Below, one piece after another: positions 1-10,928 of a stretch of DNA of 64,000 nucleotides (positions are counted from its first letter, which is position 1; each line of letters begins with the position of its first letter). A program made the translations under genes and the position numbers. The stretch is from Thozetella sp. PMI_491 (taxonomy: Eukaryota; Ascomycota; Sordariomycetes; Chaetosphaeriales; Chaetosphaeriaceae). Location: NCBI GenBank assembly GCA_021432635.1, contig MU270056.1:487656-551655 (forward strand), given 5' to 3'. The notes below the pieces were generated by a model. That model saw nothing but the letters and a program-made list of their open reading frames with translations. It was not told where the DNA came from and did no database searches.

Positions 1-1360
1 TATGGGGTGGGCGTGCCGGCAGTGGGAGGGACCGCTGGACACAACCTTACTGTGATTACAATCCCCTTTCGGCAATGCAACATGGTCGGGGTCTAATGGA
101 TGCCCAGCCAGTCAACCTATGCCGAGAAGGCCCGATCGTCGGTACGGCTGCTCAGCTTGCACAATTATTTGGGTTCGCTCGTGCGATGGTCATGAAGCTT
201 GAGCCTGAGGCTCGTCGGATCTCCCTCAGGGCTTCGGACGGCGGCCCACTAGAAAGTGCGAGACCCTCCCACTTCTGACATCATCCGGTTCGCCGAAACG
301 GTGATTATTCAGAATGGCCATTTCCTTCTCTTTCTCGTGCGGCTCCTAGCTCTCGAATTGTTCAATGCTGCACAAACAGCGGCCTGACTAGAGGTTGCGT
401 GCCGCTGACGATGACAACCAGGCCTTGCTCGAGTTTCCCCGGGCAAGCCCGCTGCCGCCTAAGCAGGCTTTCCGCCCCGCCATGGGCGTGGGGCAGAGAG
501 AAAAAGCTGACCATGGTCCGAACCCCTCCGCGAAGCAAAGTCTTTGAAATCACCCAAATGACGGTGCAGCGGCGCCGCCTGGGACACACAAAGCAGGCGC
601 ATCCGACGTCGCCACAAGGCCCATCGCCAGGGGACGCCCCCTGTTCTAGACTTGTAAGTCCGGCCAATCAGCACGCAGCCTCTGGCCCGAAGAGGCATAG
701 CGTGCTATTGCGTGATCGCTATTCCCTCAACACCAACGCTGAAAATATTCCCAAGCGCGATTGCGCCATCGTCGCCAAACATGGAGGGACCCTCTCGGCG
801 TTTCCCATGACTGCTGAGGTACCACTCAGAGCGCAGCTCGGGTGGGCGGGCGCCCGCTCTGGGGGCTCCGTGAATTGGAAAAAAGTAAAGGAATCGAGAA
901 CGGTTCCCACAGGATGTCCAGATAGACACAAATTAGTAATGTTTCTTCATGCCATGGACGCATCGTTCCCTACATCATGAGTGCCATATGCCCCTCCGCC
1001 TGAACACTTTTCATTCTGGCCTCTTCTTTCTCTGTCATTCCCCCTCTTGAGCAAGAGATCCAGCATCCAGCAGCCAAGTGGAACAGACCGCAACCCAAGT
1101 CGCCTCGCCTAGCTCCTCCCACCTCCCTGTGAACGGGAATTGCATTCAACCCACGCGACTTCATCCCACCCCCCCCTCCGACCTGCACCACTTATTACCC
1201 CCCCCCTGGGACCCCCTGGACCCCCGTGCGCCCCTCCTCTTCTGTCGCAGCGTCACTTAAAAGCCGTCCAATCCCTCCTCGCCCTTCTGAATAAGACCAG
1301 AGATACCAACGTTCCCACCCTAGACGTCAAGACTGCTGCCACCCACTCACCCCATCCATC
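1..1360. other. Intergenic, upstream of PAPS reductase
   Basis: I see no convincing gene here. The open frames are short or lack protein-like composition, including a 193-codon plus-strand frame at 399-980 that is overlapped by open antisense frames. The last 250 bp before 1361 are C- and CT-rich, as is common in fungal promoters and 5' leaders, and probably hold the PAPS reductase promoter. Confidence 0.5.
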
Positions 1361-2293
1361 ATGGACTCCAGCCTGCGCACCGAAACCTCGTCCCAGTCGT
1401 CGTCGCCCCGCCTCGACCCCGTGGCGGACAAGATGGACGACAATGCCTCGGTCGATTCCGGGTTCGTGTCGGGCAACAACTCGACTGCCTCGCTCCCGCA
1501 GGTGACCTTCACCAAGGCCCATCTCCACCATATCAACAGCCAGCTGGAGAACATGCACCCTATGGACATCCTCCGCTTCTCCAAGGTGCTGTTCCCCAAC
1601 CTGTACCAGACTACCGCCTTCGGCCTGACCGGCCTCGTCACCCTGGACATGCTGTCCAAGATCGATGCCGAGAACCCCGCGTCCAAGCCGGTCGATCTTA
1701 TCTTCCTGGATACCCTGTACCACTTCCAAGAGACGTATGAGCTGGTCGACCGTGTACGAGCCCGCTACCCTCACGTGAAGCTGCACGTCTTCAAGCCCAG
1801 CGACGTCGAGACGGTGACCGAGTTTGAGGAGTTGTACGGCGAGAAGCTATACGAGATGTCGGAGGAGCTGTACGACTGGATCGCTAAGGTGGAGCCCCAG
1901 CAGCGGTCGTACGCGGATCTCAACGTAGCCGCCGTGCTCACCGGGCGCCGGCGGTCGCAGGGCGGCCAGCGCGGCAGCATCCCCGTCATCGAGATAGACA
2001 ATGAGCGCGGCATCGTCAAGATCAACCCCATGGTCAACTGGTCCTTCAAGCAGGTGCAGGACTATGTCCGCGAGCACGACGTGCCCTACAATGTCCTGTT
2101 GGACCGCGGGTACAAGTCAATCGGCGACTGGCACTCGACTAGCCCCGTCGGCGAGGGCGAGGACGAGCGGGCCGGCCGGTGGAAGGGCCAACAGAAGACT
2201 GAGTGCGGCATCCACAACAAGCAGAGCCGCTACGCCCAATTTCTCGAGGAGCAGGCCAAGAATGCCGAGCGTGTCCAGCAGGAGGTCTCATGA
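1361..2293 (+). CDS. MET16: Phosphoadenosine phosphosulfate (PAPS) reductase
   Basis: This enzyme reduces PAPS to sulfite with thioredoxin in cytosolic sulfate assimilation (yeast MET16, Neurospora cys-5). It is a single exon of 310 residues. After a Ser-rich leader of about 45 residues comes the PAPS reductase fold: the TTAFGLTGLVTLDML substrate loop (about 75-90), FLDTLYHFQETYEL, then the LTGRRRSQGGQR and WSFKQVQDYV segments. The C-terminal redox motif KTECGIH places the catalytic cysteine near residue 282. The single-cysteine ECGIH form without extra Fe-S cysteine pairs indicates a PAPS rather than an APS reductase. The length is slightly above the family norm because of the N-terminal leader. 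ATG 1361 is the first in-frame start with coding-like sequence after it. Confidence 0.95.
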   Translation: MDSSLRTETSSQSSSPRLDPVADKMDDNASVDSGFVSGNNSTASLPQVTFTKAHLHHINSQLENMHPMDILRFSKVLFPNLYQTTAFGLTGLVTLDMLSKIDAENPASKPVDLIFLDTLYHFQETYELVDRVRARYPHVKLHVFKPSDVETVTEFEELYGEKLYEMSEELYDWIAKVEPQQRSYADLNVAAVLTGRRRSQGGQRGSIPVIEIDNERGIVKINPMVNWSFKQVQDYVREHDVPYNVLLDRGYKSIGDWHSTSPVGEGEDERAGRWKGQQKTECGIHNKQSRYAQFLEEQAKNAERVQQEVS

Positions 2294-4351
2294 GAAAACG
2301 AGACGAGAGAGGTTGCGGTTGCCGCATGGATGGAGTTTTGTTTGTTGGCTATACCGCCTCATGACTGAATGGGATAATGTGGATTGGGTGGACGGCATGC
2401 GCATGGCATTTTCTTTTATGTTTCCCCCTCTTTTTATATAAAAGTCACCCGGCGTCGAGGATACATAGGCGTTTGGAGCGGACGGCCACACGGAGGATGT
2501 CGTCATATTTTCTTGGAGCAGTCGGCATGAGTTGCCGCCTTGGGATGAGCATCCGGGCAGGCACTTAGGAAAGCCTAGAGAGCAGAATAGAGAACGAACT
2601 CAACGCACCTTCTCCCCGATCAAGCTGTGATGTCAGTCTACGTATGTGTTCGGGCCGGAGGTGTGGCGTGGCCTATGGCATCAAACGGAATGTGGCGTAG
2701 ACAAGGGCGCTAGCACGTGGCCGCCGCCAAGTGGGAGAGGAGTGCCTCGCTGCGTATGACCACGGCGCGCATGGGGTAAGGTGCGTAAGAGATGGCCCGT
2801 GACGCCCTGGTCGCTCACGCTGTCTCACAGGCCGCCCTGCCTGCTGTGACGTGCAGGTGGCGGTTGGGGTTGGGAATCCGGGGACGACGGCGACATTCGA
2901 GCCAGTGACGCTGGTCTAAGGGAGGGGTTGACGTCCTTTGATTGGCGGGCTCACCGAGGTCAGTGGTGCCTTCCCGGGTTGGTTACATGCGCATTGTCCT
3001 TCCCCCAACTGCTACAAATGCTCCAAATGCGCGGGCAATCATCCAGGGGTAAATCATTTTGTTGTTTCAGCGATTTAACCACGTCGATCCCCAGCGTGCC
3101 GGTAGCGTATCTTGTGTGTATAGGGGGTTGCACCCTGCAGGACCAAGACTGTCAGGAAAGACGAGACTGGGGCACGGCAGCCCCAGATCCTGTCTACTGG
3201 TCAAGTCCGACCCAAGCAGAGCGAAACAGAAAGAAAAAACCTCCGAGCGCTTGACAACAGGGTCTCGATGCCCTCGTCCACATTAAGAATGACCGCCACG
3301 GCCTCCCTACCCTCCTTTTAAAATTGGCCTTCAGATCCCGGCGCATCGTCCGCCTCAACAAGCGGTGGCTTCTTGGGGCGCAACGTCTTGGTTGCCGTCG
3401 CGATCCATCGTCGCTGCTAGGCGGCCCAAGGTTTGTCAACAGCTGCCTTGATGGCTTACTCGCCGTCCCCTCGAGGTTCCTTCTTGAGACGGAACACCTT
3501 GTTGCCGGCTTCTAGCCACATCCCCCATTGATGCCAAGCCAGCTGTCACGATCACGATGCAGATGCTCAGAGGGCCTTTATCCTTCTCAGGCCATATCGT
3601 GTTTCTCAATCTTCCCTAGTTCACGATCCCATGCCTTGCCCCCTGGCCCCTTTTGTTTCCATCCCCATGTTTCTCCTCCCCGTCTCTCCCTCTCCGCTCG
3701 GGAACTTTGCGTTCCCTTCCCGAGCTGCAGGTCGAAAGACTACGCCAGGTCTCCCTCCTCTGCTTTCGCGCCCCCCCTCCCCGCGACGTCTACGTTTCAT
3801 CGTCGTCCCATATCTCCGTTCGTCTTCTCCCACTGGCAGAAGCAACCGCGAACGGATAAGCTTATTCTACGCCCGGCCGCCCGTCCCGCTGACGAGGATC
3901 GCCTGCCGGGCATTGTCCATGGCTCTTTCAGCCTGGGGCTGCGCGCTGCTGGAGAGCCTCTCGGCGCGCGGCACCTGCTAGGCCTAGGCTGGGGACGACG
4001 CGAGCCAGGGGCTGCTGGGGCACTGACCAGCGCAGACGCCGCGGACCAGTACCATCGTGACTCTTCGAACGGGGCGGGCTTCAGATCTGCGCTTCTTCGG
4101 CCTTGCCGCCCTCCCTTCTTCCGAGCAGGAGGGACAGGGGAGAAGGACACTGGGCGTGGTCCAGAGCGACCGGTACTTGCGTATGCCATAGAAGATCGTG
4201 GCCCTGGAGATCTGCCGTGTGATGCCCTTGGCCTACCCTCCGACTCCCTATATTGGTCTGATGTGCCACCATCGTGACGTCTCTCGTGTCCCTTCTTCCT
4301 CCGTCAACTGTAGATACCCCCCTCTTTCCCTAATAGTCATTTGCGGTCAAC
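2294..4351. other. Intergenic region between PAPS reductase and fasciclin gene
   Basis: I find no supported gene. The 249-codon plus frame at 3528-4277 lies in CT-rich sequence with overlapping open frames on both strands. It looks like promoter or 5' leader of the fasciclin gene rather than coding DNA. A short run ending in TTTATATA at 2431-2441 lies about 140 bp past the PAPS reductase stop, in its likely 3' UTR. Confidence 0.45.
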
Positions 4352-5770
4352 ATGCACGTCTCACGTCTCCTTCCCGTCGCCTTCGTGGCGTGCGTCTCGG
4401 CAGTGCCTCTCACAGACATCCTCAACCAGAATAATGGCAACCTTAGCACTCTCATCAGTCAGTCTTAGATCCCTTAGACGACGCCTTCCATGAAGAACAG
4501 GAGGAACCTAACCCGATCACACAGATCTGCTCCAGACCGTCCCGGCGGTGACGCAAATGCTCACCACCACGACAAACATCACCATCTTCGCGCCGAGCAA
4601 CAACGCGTTCACCAAGCTGCTGCAGCGAAATCCCAACGCGGCGCGCCTCATGAACAGCCCCAATCTTTTGACCGGTGTGTTACAGTACCACGTGGTGCCT
4701 GGCAGGCTGGCAGCCAACGAGTTCGTCGACAAGCCGCGGTTCGAGGCGACCATGCTCGCGCAGCCCTTCGCGAACGTGACCGGCGGGCAAAAGGTAGAGC
4801 TCGCCAAGGTGAACAATACTGCTATGCTCTTCGGTGGCTACAAGCAGGCGTCCCTGGTTACCACTCCTGTACGTTGAATCTCTCTTTCTCTTACCCCCCC
4901 CCCCTCTCCCCAACTCCCCCCGCGAATCGTATGCCCCGCAGGTCAAGGAGGCATCAATGGCTGACTGTGGTGCGTTAGGACCTGGCATTCGACGGAGGGG
5001 TATTGCACATCGTCGACACTGTTCTCACGGTGCCTGACAACCCTGCCAACACCGCTATTGATACCGGCCTTACGTCGCTGGCCGGCGCGCTCAACCAGGT
5101 GCAGCTTGTGGACGCCGTCAACTCTCTGGTCGATATTACCATCTTTGCGCCTTCCAACCTGGCCTTCGAGGCCATCGGCGGCGGGCTGGGCTCGCTGCAG
5201 CCGCAAGACTTGGCCAACATCCTCCAGTACCATGTCCTCACCCAGCCAGTCCGGTTCAGCACCGACCTGCTATCACAGAACCAGCAGAGCTTCCTCACTC
5301 TCATGGGCCAGAACGTCACCGTCCGCAAGGAGAATGGCCAACTCTTCGTCAACTCGGCCAGAGTCGTCATCGCAGACGTGCTTACAAGCAATGGCGTGGT
5401 GCACGTGATTGACAAGTACGCTCCCCCCCCCCCCCCCCCCTCCCCCCGGGCTCTGTGCATTGTGCCCGTAACTCTTGGATATTCTTGGGAGAAGAAGGAC
5501 ATGGAGAGGCTGACCGAGACGCAAAACAGTGTGCTCAATCCGGCTAACCAGACCGCGACGCCGAACCCGTCCATCTTGACCCAGATTCCCGCATTCGCCG
5601 GCGTAGCGTCCGTGCCGACACCTCCTTTTGCCGAAGCCATCTCGCCCACTGCGACATTCATCCCTGCCACGGTCGCGCTCAACGACGCTCCTTTGGCTGC
5701 CCTGCCGACGGCTGCCCTTCTCGTGGCCGGCGGGGCCGCCTTGCTGGCGGTGAACTTGGCGAACCTGTAA
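4352..5770 (+). CDS. GPI-anchored protein with two fasciclin (FAS1) domains
   Basis: Predicted cell-surface adhesion-type protein. Four exons (4352-4457, 4525-4868, 4979-5415, 5530-5770) encode 375 residues. Residues 1-19 form a signal peptide (MHVSRLLPVAFVACVSAVP). The first FAS1 domain has the NITIFAPSNNAF core. The second has DITIFAPSNLAF, preceded by HIVDTVL, and ends in VHVID. The C-terminus is a hydrophobic tail (ALLVAGGAALLAVNLANL), as expected for GPI attachment. Joining phases rebuild unbroken FAS1 sequence across each intron, which supports the splice sites. Introns 2 and 3 contain long C runs. The family is typically extracellular; binding partners cannot be inferred. Confidence 0.9.
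5423..5440 (+). repeat. C18 homopolymer in fasciclin intron 3
   Basis: Eighteen consecutive C residues start seven bases after the first base of the intron donor (GTACGC at 5416), followed by T and six more C. Intron 2 also contains a C run near 4895-4907. Such tracts are prone to length change and sequencing error, but here they lie outside the coding exons. Confidence 0.9.
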
Positions 5771-6336
5771 AGGTGACCCGAGCTGCTGGCACCCGATTCC
5801 CTTGGCTTCTCTACCTGTAGATATTGGGCGCGGTCCGTATTATAAGTTCCAGATTCTGGCGTGTGCGGCGTGGAGGGGAGGGGAGGGGAGGTGGTAATGG
5901 ATGAAATGGGTCTGTGGCCACTGGGATTCATGTACTTTCTTTGCATTTTTATGATAACCCCGTCGTTCTATGTTGTCCAAGATTTACGTTTGCTACTTGG
6001 CGTGAGAAATCCGCATCGGCAGCGAGAACGATACCAGTGGCTAGTATACCTAGACAGTAAGTAGGCAGACAATATATCTAAATATATCCGTACACTATAG
6101 CGTACATGGGATGTACCACATATAACAAGCAACCTATCCTTGGTGTGCGTACCTAGTCGTCTCTCATTCGCCATGTCTCGCCTCCCATGCCTGGGCTTTC
6201 ATCTTTATAGGCTAGCCTGGGCCCCCTTATCAAGCTTCATCGATCGAAGGGCCGCCTCATTGCCTCTAGGGGATCCTTATCTCGTCAGAGACGAGCAGCC
6301 CACCATCGGTCCGAAATCATTCAATCTCTACACAGC
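5771..6336. other. Convergent intergenic region
   Basis: This is the 3' flank shared by the fasciclin gene (+) and the large minus-strand gene. A GGGGA-type tandem lies at about 5875-5890. AT-rich stretches at 6060-6125 (ATATATCTAAATATATCC and similar) are plausible 3'-UTR/polyadenylation sequence. I see no gene. Confidence 0.45.
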
Positions 6337-9156
6337 CTATGGAGCCTCTGGCATCTTCTCACCTTCCGCCGGTGCTGTCTCCTCCGCATTGGCTTCTTCG
6401 GCCTTGGGTGCTTCGGGTTTGCTTGCCTCGGCCGTATTCTCCTCACTCGCTGTTTCGGGCTTGCCCTCATCTGCCTTTGGCTCGGCGGGCTTGACCTCAC
6501 TACTCGATTCATCTACAGCGGCCTGGCGATCCAGCTCACGTTCGAGCCCGCCCAAGAGATCCGGCATCCCGTCATCCTCTTCCTCGACTGCCGGTGCCGG
6601 CGCCGCAACCGGGGTAGCGAGCGTTGGCTCAACGGCGGCAGTTGCTGCAGGAGATTCGGGGGAAGGCTCTTTGGCAGGCTGAGCGGGAACCTCTGCAGGC
6701 TCCGGCTCAGTCTTGGTTGCCTCTTGGTTGGTATCAACATTGCTTTCTGCGGGAGGGGAGGGCGCGGGCATGGGTTCTGATTCTGGCTCCGGCTCCTGCT
6801 CCGGCTCCTGCTCCGGCTCCTGCTCCGGCTCCGGCTCCGGTTCTGGCTCTTGCTTTTGCTCCTCGGGAATAGGCGCAGGATCATCCTCGAGCTTCGGCGG
6901 CTCCGTTTCGGTCCGAGTAGGGGGGGGAGTAACGTCCTCCTCTACGATGGCCGGCGTGCTAATCGCGGCAGCCAGCTCAGAGGCTGGCACGTCCTCGAGT
7001 CCCTCCACGGCCGTCTCCAGGGCTGGGGCGGCTCCTGCATCCAGGGGTGGTTCGGTGGCAATGTCGTCGCCGGAGGGTGCCGCCGACATACCAGCCTCGG
7101 ACGCAGCCGGAGTTGGGTTCTCCTCAACATCTTCAGCAGGTTGGCTAGGAGCCAAGTCGGTCGCGAGATCTGGGACCGAGTCGATGTCCATAGCACTATC
7201 CATAGCACTATCAGCAGCAAATTCCGAGGCTCGGAGGGAAGGCGACAAGGTAGGCGACTGGTTCGTCGGCGTGATGGAGACGACATGCTTCAAGGGGCTC
7301 CCCTCGAGCCGCGGGGAGTTGAGGTGTGGCGGCGGGGCGAGCGCTAAGGGGTTGTTGGCTCTGGATCGTGCCATGAGCGGATCCTCGTCCGAGGTCGACG
7401 CTGGCGACCCTTCACCAGGCTCGTCGATCGAAATCGGACGAACTGGGTCTTCCAAGAGACTAGTGTCTTTCATCTCCTGGTCTTGGTCTTGGGCAATTTC
7501 GGAATCATCTGCCTCGTCATCGCCAGCTTCATCACCCTCGCCGCCCTCGTCACCCTCGTCGTCGTCGCCCTCATCACCTTCTTCATCATCCGAGTGGACA
7601 GCGGGGCTGTCCACCATCTCGGTGTCTTGGTTCGCCGGTCCTTCGCCGTTCTGGGTTGTGGCAGTGCCCTGGGGAATCATTAGTGCCTCGTCCGATGTTT
7701 TTTGTCTAACTTTAGCATGGCTACTTACAGCTGTGCCCGCAGCAGCGGCGCCGGTAGCCGAGCCGGCGCTTCCTTCGATCGGAGCCGCTCCGTCGGGGAC
7801 CGGGCGAGTGCTGGCTGGAATTGGCAGCTTGCCCTTCTTTCGTCCTCGCCCGGGACCTTTGCCCTTCCGCTTGGGAGGGGGCGGCCTGCGCTTCGCAGGA
7901 GTCGGCTGCGCTGGACCCGACTCGGGGGCATTCGGAGCAGGAATCAGGGTCGTTGAGATGATCTGGCCGTCTGTGATGGTCTGTCCCTCCTCCAGGGTCA
8001 CGGTCTGTTCGTACGGGTTGCCGGCGGCATCGATGCGACGCACGATGGCCCTGGTGACGGTGCGACCGGTTGTCTGCGTTTCCGCCGCCTTCGAGGCAAG
8101 CGTGATGGTGTTTTTGTGCCGTTTCGCTAGGTATGACAGGCCTGGGCCCTCGTCACTTCGAGGCACAGCTCTCCAGACCTCGACTTCGAGGCCCTCCTTA
8201 GAATTCTTGAGCCGCTCTTTCCTCTGCTCGCGCTTCTCTTGGGCCGTCTTGACTACCTCCTCCCTGGTCTGCCCGCTCTTGGGCACGGCGCGAACGATGG
8301 GGCGGGCCTTGGCTTGATCCTTGACTTTGAACTTGTACTCGACCACAATGTCCACCTCCTCGCCATTCACCTCTGCCCTAGCCTTTATGAGGGCGATCTC
8401 TCTGTCCAGGTCGCTCATAGGCGGCTCAGCAAGCTTGGGTTTGCCTTTGGCGTCCCCTTTCACATGGGCCGGCTGCTTCTCGATCGCCTGTCGCTTGTTC
8501 GGGCCAGTCGCTTGAATATCCTCTTCATCGTCAGGCGGGGAGGATCGCTTCCGCGGATTGGGAGTTTCTTGGTTTTCGCCTAGTACTGGGGCGTCCGCAT
8601 TCTCCCCAGGAGACAAGTCCTGGGAGGCATTGTAGGCGTTGGAATCGGCCACACGGCGAAGGCTTGTCGAACCGGTAACCACGACGGACTTTGAAGAAGG
8701 GAATATGAGCGACGCCAGCCTTGCCGTGGACTTGTCCTTTTCCGTCTCCTTGTCGTCATTGGGCTTCCGATTCAGATACCCGGCCCGGGCGGCGCGGAGA
8801 AGCTCTTGGTTGTGAATAGGCAGTTGGTTCCAGTCTTTCGGCATGCCATGAATCTGCTCGTACCGCCAAACATCATTCTGCTTGGTAACGGGCGCGACCT
8901 TGGGTGGCGAAATGGTGACGGCTGTACGGCGCCATTGGCGAACGGGGAGCCCTAGAGGTAATCGCATTAGCACTCCCGCATACTGCTGTATGCTTCCATG
9001 GTGGGGGGCGTACCCTCGAAATCATCGTGGACCTCAACGGCACCTCGGTTGCCTCGGCGTGTTTGCGTCGCGGTTCGGTACTGCCATAGAGCGTCAGGTT
9101 AGCACAATCCGGGGGGTCTTGCAGCACCAATTGCAGAAACATACCGTGGGCGCCAT
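6337..9156 (-). CDS. Large low-complexity protein of unknown function
   Basis: I do not recognise this family. Model on the minus strand: exon 1 9145-9156 (only ATG GCG CCC ACG), exon 2 9014-9080, exon 3 6337-8951, with a probable in-frame intron at 7669-7728 giving 877 residues (897 if unspliced). The N-terminal 130 residues look folded, with a conserved-looking segment VWRYEQIHGMPKDWNQLP. A second ordered-looking block with a KVKDQAKARPIVRAVPKSG stretch follows near residues 200-330. After a basic PPPPKRKGKGPGRGRKKGK patch, which could be a nuclear signal, the rest is acidic and disordered, with DDEGDEGGEGDE runs and a PEPEPEQEPEQE tract. A nuclear or chromatin-associated role is a guess from composition. 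A 534-codon open frame on the opposite strand at 6713-8317 is a codon-bias shadow. Confidence 0.75.
6777..6855. repeat. Short tandem repeat encoding a Pro-Glu/Gln-Glu tract
   Basis: A 12-bp unit (CTCCGGCTCCTG) and 6-bp variants are repeated about six times. On the minus strand they encode alternating PE and QE dipeptides near the C-terminus of the large low-complexity protein. The frame is kept throughout, so copy-number change would alter length without a frameshift. Confidence 0.85.
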
Positions 9157-10270
9157 CTTGCTCACTGATCCAATACACTCCAGAACAACGTGTTTTTCTT
9201 TTTGTTTCTTTTAGAGATAATGCAAGAAGGCAGGAACTAGGTCCAGTCTCGAGCCTTCAAAGGGTGGAGGTAGCTGCAGTGATCCAGAGCTAGTATCCAA
9301 GCATGACCGCCCAAACTGGTGTCGCAGAGGTCATAAAATCCAGGAAGTTGATCGCGATGGCCCAGGGGGCTTTGGTGCGGATGGCGCTATGGTTTGCGAA
9401 AAGAGCGAACGTGTTGACAGGCAGTGGTGTCGCAAGATGTTGTCGCGTCTCGGCGTCAACCAAAGCAATCGCGCTGTCGAGTGTCGGGTCAAGGTCGGTG
9501 CAACCACTGTTGCGTTCGTCGGCAGTTCGCACTATGAATTTCAATCTGCAAGAATGGCCTGAGAAGAGCAATGCGATGGCGCTGCGATGTGCAAACGATG
9601 GTTGGATGGGGACGTGTGCGGGCAGCCTCGTCGCGAACCCTTTTTGCTAGAGTGAGGCTGGGGTGGCAGATTGGTTCAGGCCGGATAAAATTCGGCTAAA
9701 CCTAGCAGGCGAATCCCACAAGCCTGGTGCCTGCGCCCCGCTATAAGCATGCGACCCCTTAACTCTGCTTCGCCGGCTTTGTTGACTCCGGAGGAGCCGG
9801 GAACTTCGCTACAGCTCCCCCTGGGCTCCAGTTCGGGACCCGTAAAGGAGAGTGAAATCGAGAGTGTTCGGTGCTTGCTTCTGTCCAGAAGTGTGTGCAG
9901 AAATGGGGGTTCCAATATGAGTGGTATTATTGAGGCGACGGTCTATGGCATTGCCCTCCCATTCCTAGGTTCGGTTGTACGTGTTGCCTCCGGCTTTCTT
10001 TGCCATTCCATGTACGCCTTCCTCGTCCGGACACGCCGCCACAAGATCGGGTATAGCAACCCGCAAAGCATATAATACAGCGCCTCCATCCTAGCGTACA
10101 CACCATTCTTTGGCTGCCAACGCCCCCATTTCTGCCTGAGTGGCCTTGCGCGACCTGCGGCGCACTGCGACCCATCAAGAGCAGGAAAGCACGCGAGCCG
10201 TGCCGCCGCTTCAGTCAAATCTAGAATAGAAATGAGCATTAGAAATGAGCGTTCGACACGGGGGGGTAAC
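9157..10270. other. Intergenic, with two weak small-ORF candidates
   Basis: This region lies between the start of the large minus-strand gene and the stop of ISD11. A minus frame at 9290-9571 ends in protein-like sequence (about 60 residues with a hydrophobic C-terminus). A plus frame at 9917-10075 would give a 52-residue protein with a hydrophobic segment. Neither has recognisable homology or clear splice support, so I do not call them genes. Confidence 0.35.
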
Positions 10271-10928
10271 TTACCCGGTCTCCTTCTGCCTAGCAAGGTC
10301 TCCTTTCGTTCCTGTCTGCTTGCCCTGGGAAAGGTTCAGTAATTGGCGAATCTTGGGGCAGGACTTGAGCATCGAGCACAACTTACCGACAGGCCTCCCT
10401 CCACCACTAACCTATCAAGCTGGTAGAACTGGCTGACTACCGTTTGACGCTGTCGCCGAGGACTTGTCAGCTGTGGACAGAAGAATTGGGGAGAGTAACA
10501 AGGCAGGAGGGCGGCTTGGGGGGGGGGGGACAGCAAGTCCGCTCCGGTGCACCCTGGGCAGCCTACCTTCATCACCTGCAGCTCTTTCAGGCCCTTCTGT
10601 ACCAGCTCCTGTATCCTCCGAGGGTCTTCCACGTCCTTGTTTTCCCTGAAAGCGTCTCTTGTGCGGCGCTTCGCGTACTCGCGGAAGTTGTATGCCGCAA
10701 ACTGGTTCCCTTGACGCAGCAATTGGCGATACTAGATTCGGAACAACCAACAGTCAGCCATCCGTCTCGGAAGCGAAGGGGAAAAACTCATCGTAGCGCT
10801 CGCCTGCCTCAGGTTCATCGGACCCCGGGGCCGCGTGTCGCATGCACATTGAGCGTTCGCGAGGGCGTACGTACTAATGACCGCACTTGTTGCGCCGAAT
10901 CACCTTTGAGCGCTGTGATAGCCGACAT
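10271..10928 (-). CDS. ISD11: ISD11, LYR-motif mitochondrial iron-sulfur assembly factor
   Basis: ISD11 (LYRM4) binds and stabilises the cysteine desulfurase Nfs1 with acyl carrier protein in the mitochondrial matrix Fe-S cluster machinery. Four exons (10875-10928, 10567-10731, 10387-10449, 10271-10324) encode 111 residues. The LYR tripeptide is at residues 18-20 (SLYRQLLR), and intron 1 falls exactly between the Leu and Tyr codons. The following [17 protein letters not shown] and [10 protein letters not shown] segments are characteristic of the family. Every exon is in phase zero and the length matches fungal ISD11. No long presequence is evident, as is usual for LYR proteins. Confidence 0.95.

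Noticed and set aside
6713-8317. 534-codon plus-strand open frame
   Set aside because: It lies antisense to a convincing spliced gene and its Ser/Gly-rich composition mirrors the repetitive acidic protein on the other strand.
9290-9571. Minus-strand frame with protein-like C-terminus
   Set aside because: About 60 residues look plausible but there is no recognised motif, no clear upstream exon, and an overlapping plus frame is also open.
9917-10075. 52-residue plus-strand hydrophobic mini-protein
   Set aside because: It has a good ATG and membrane-like stretch but no homologue I can recall, and it overlaps an open frame on the other strand.
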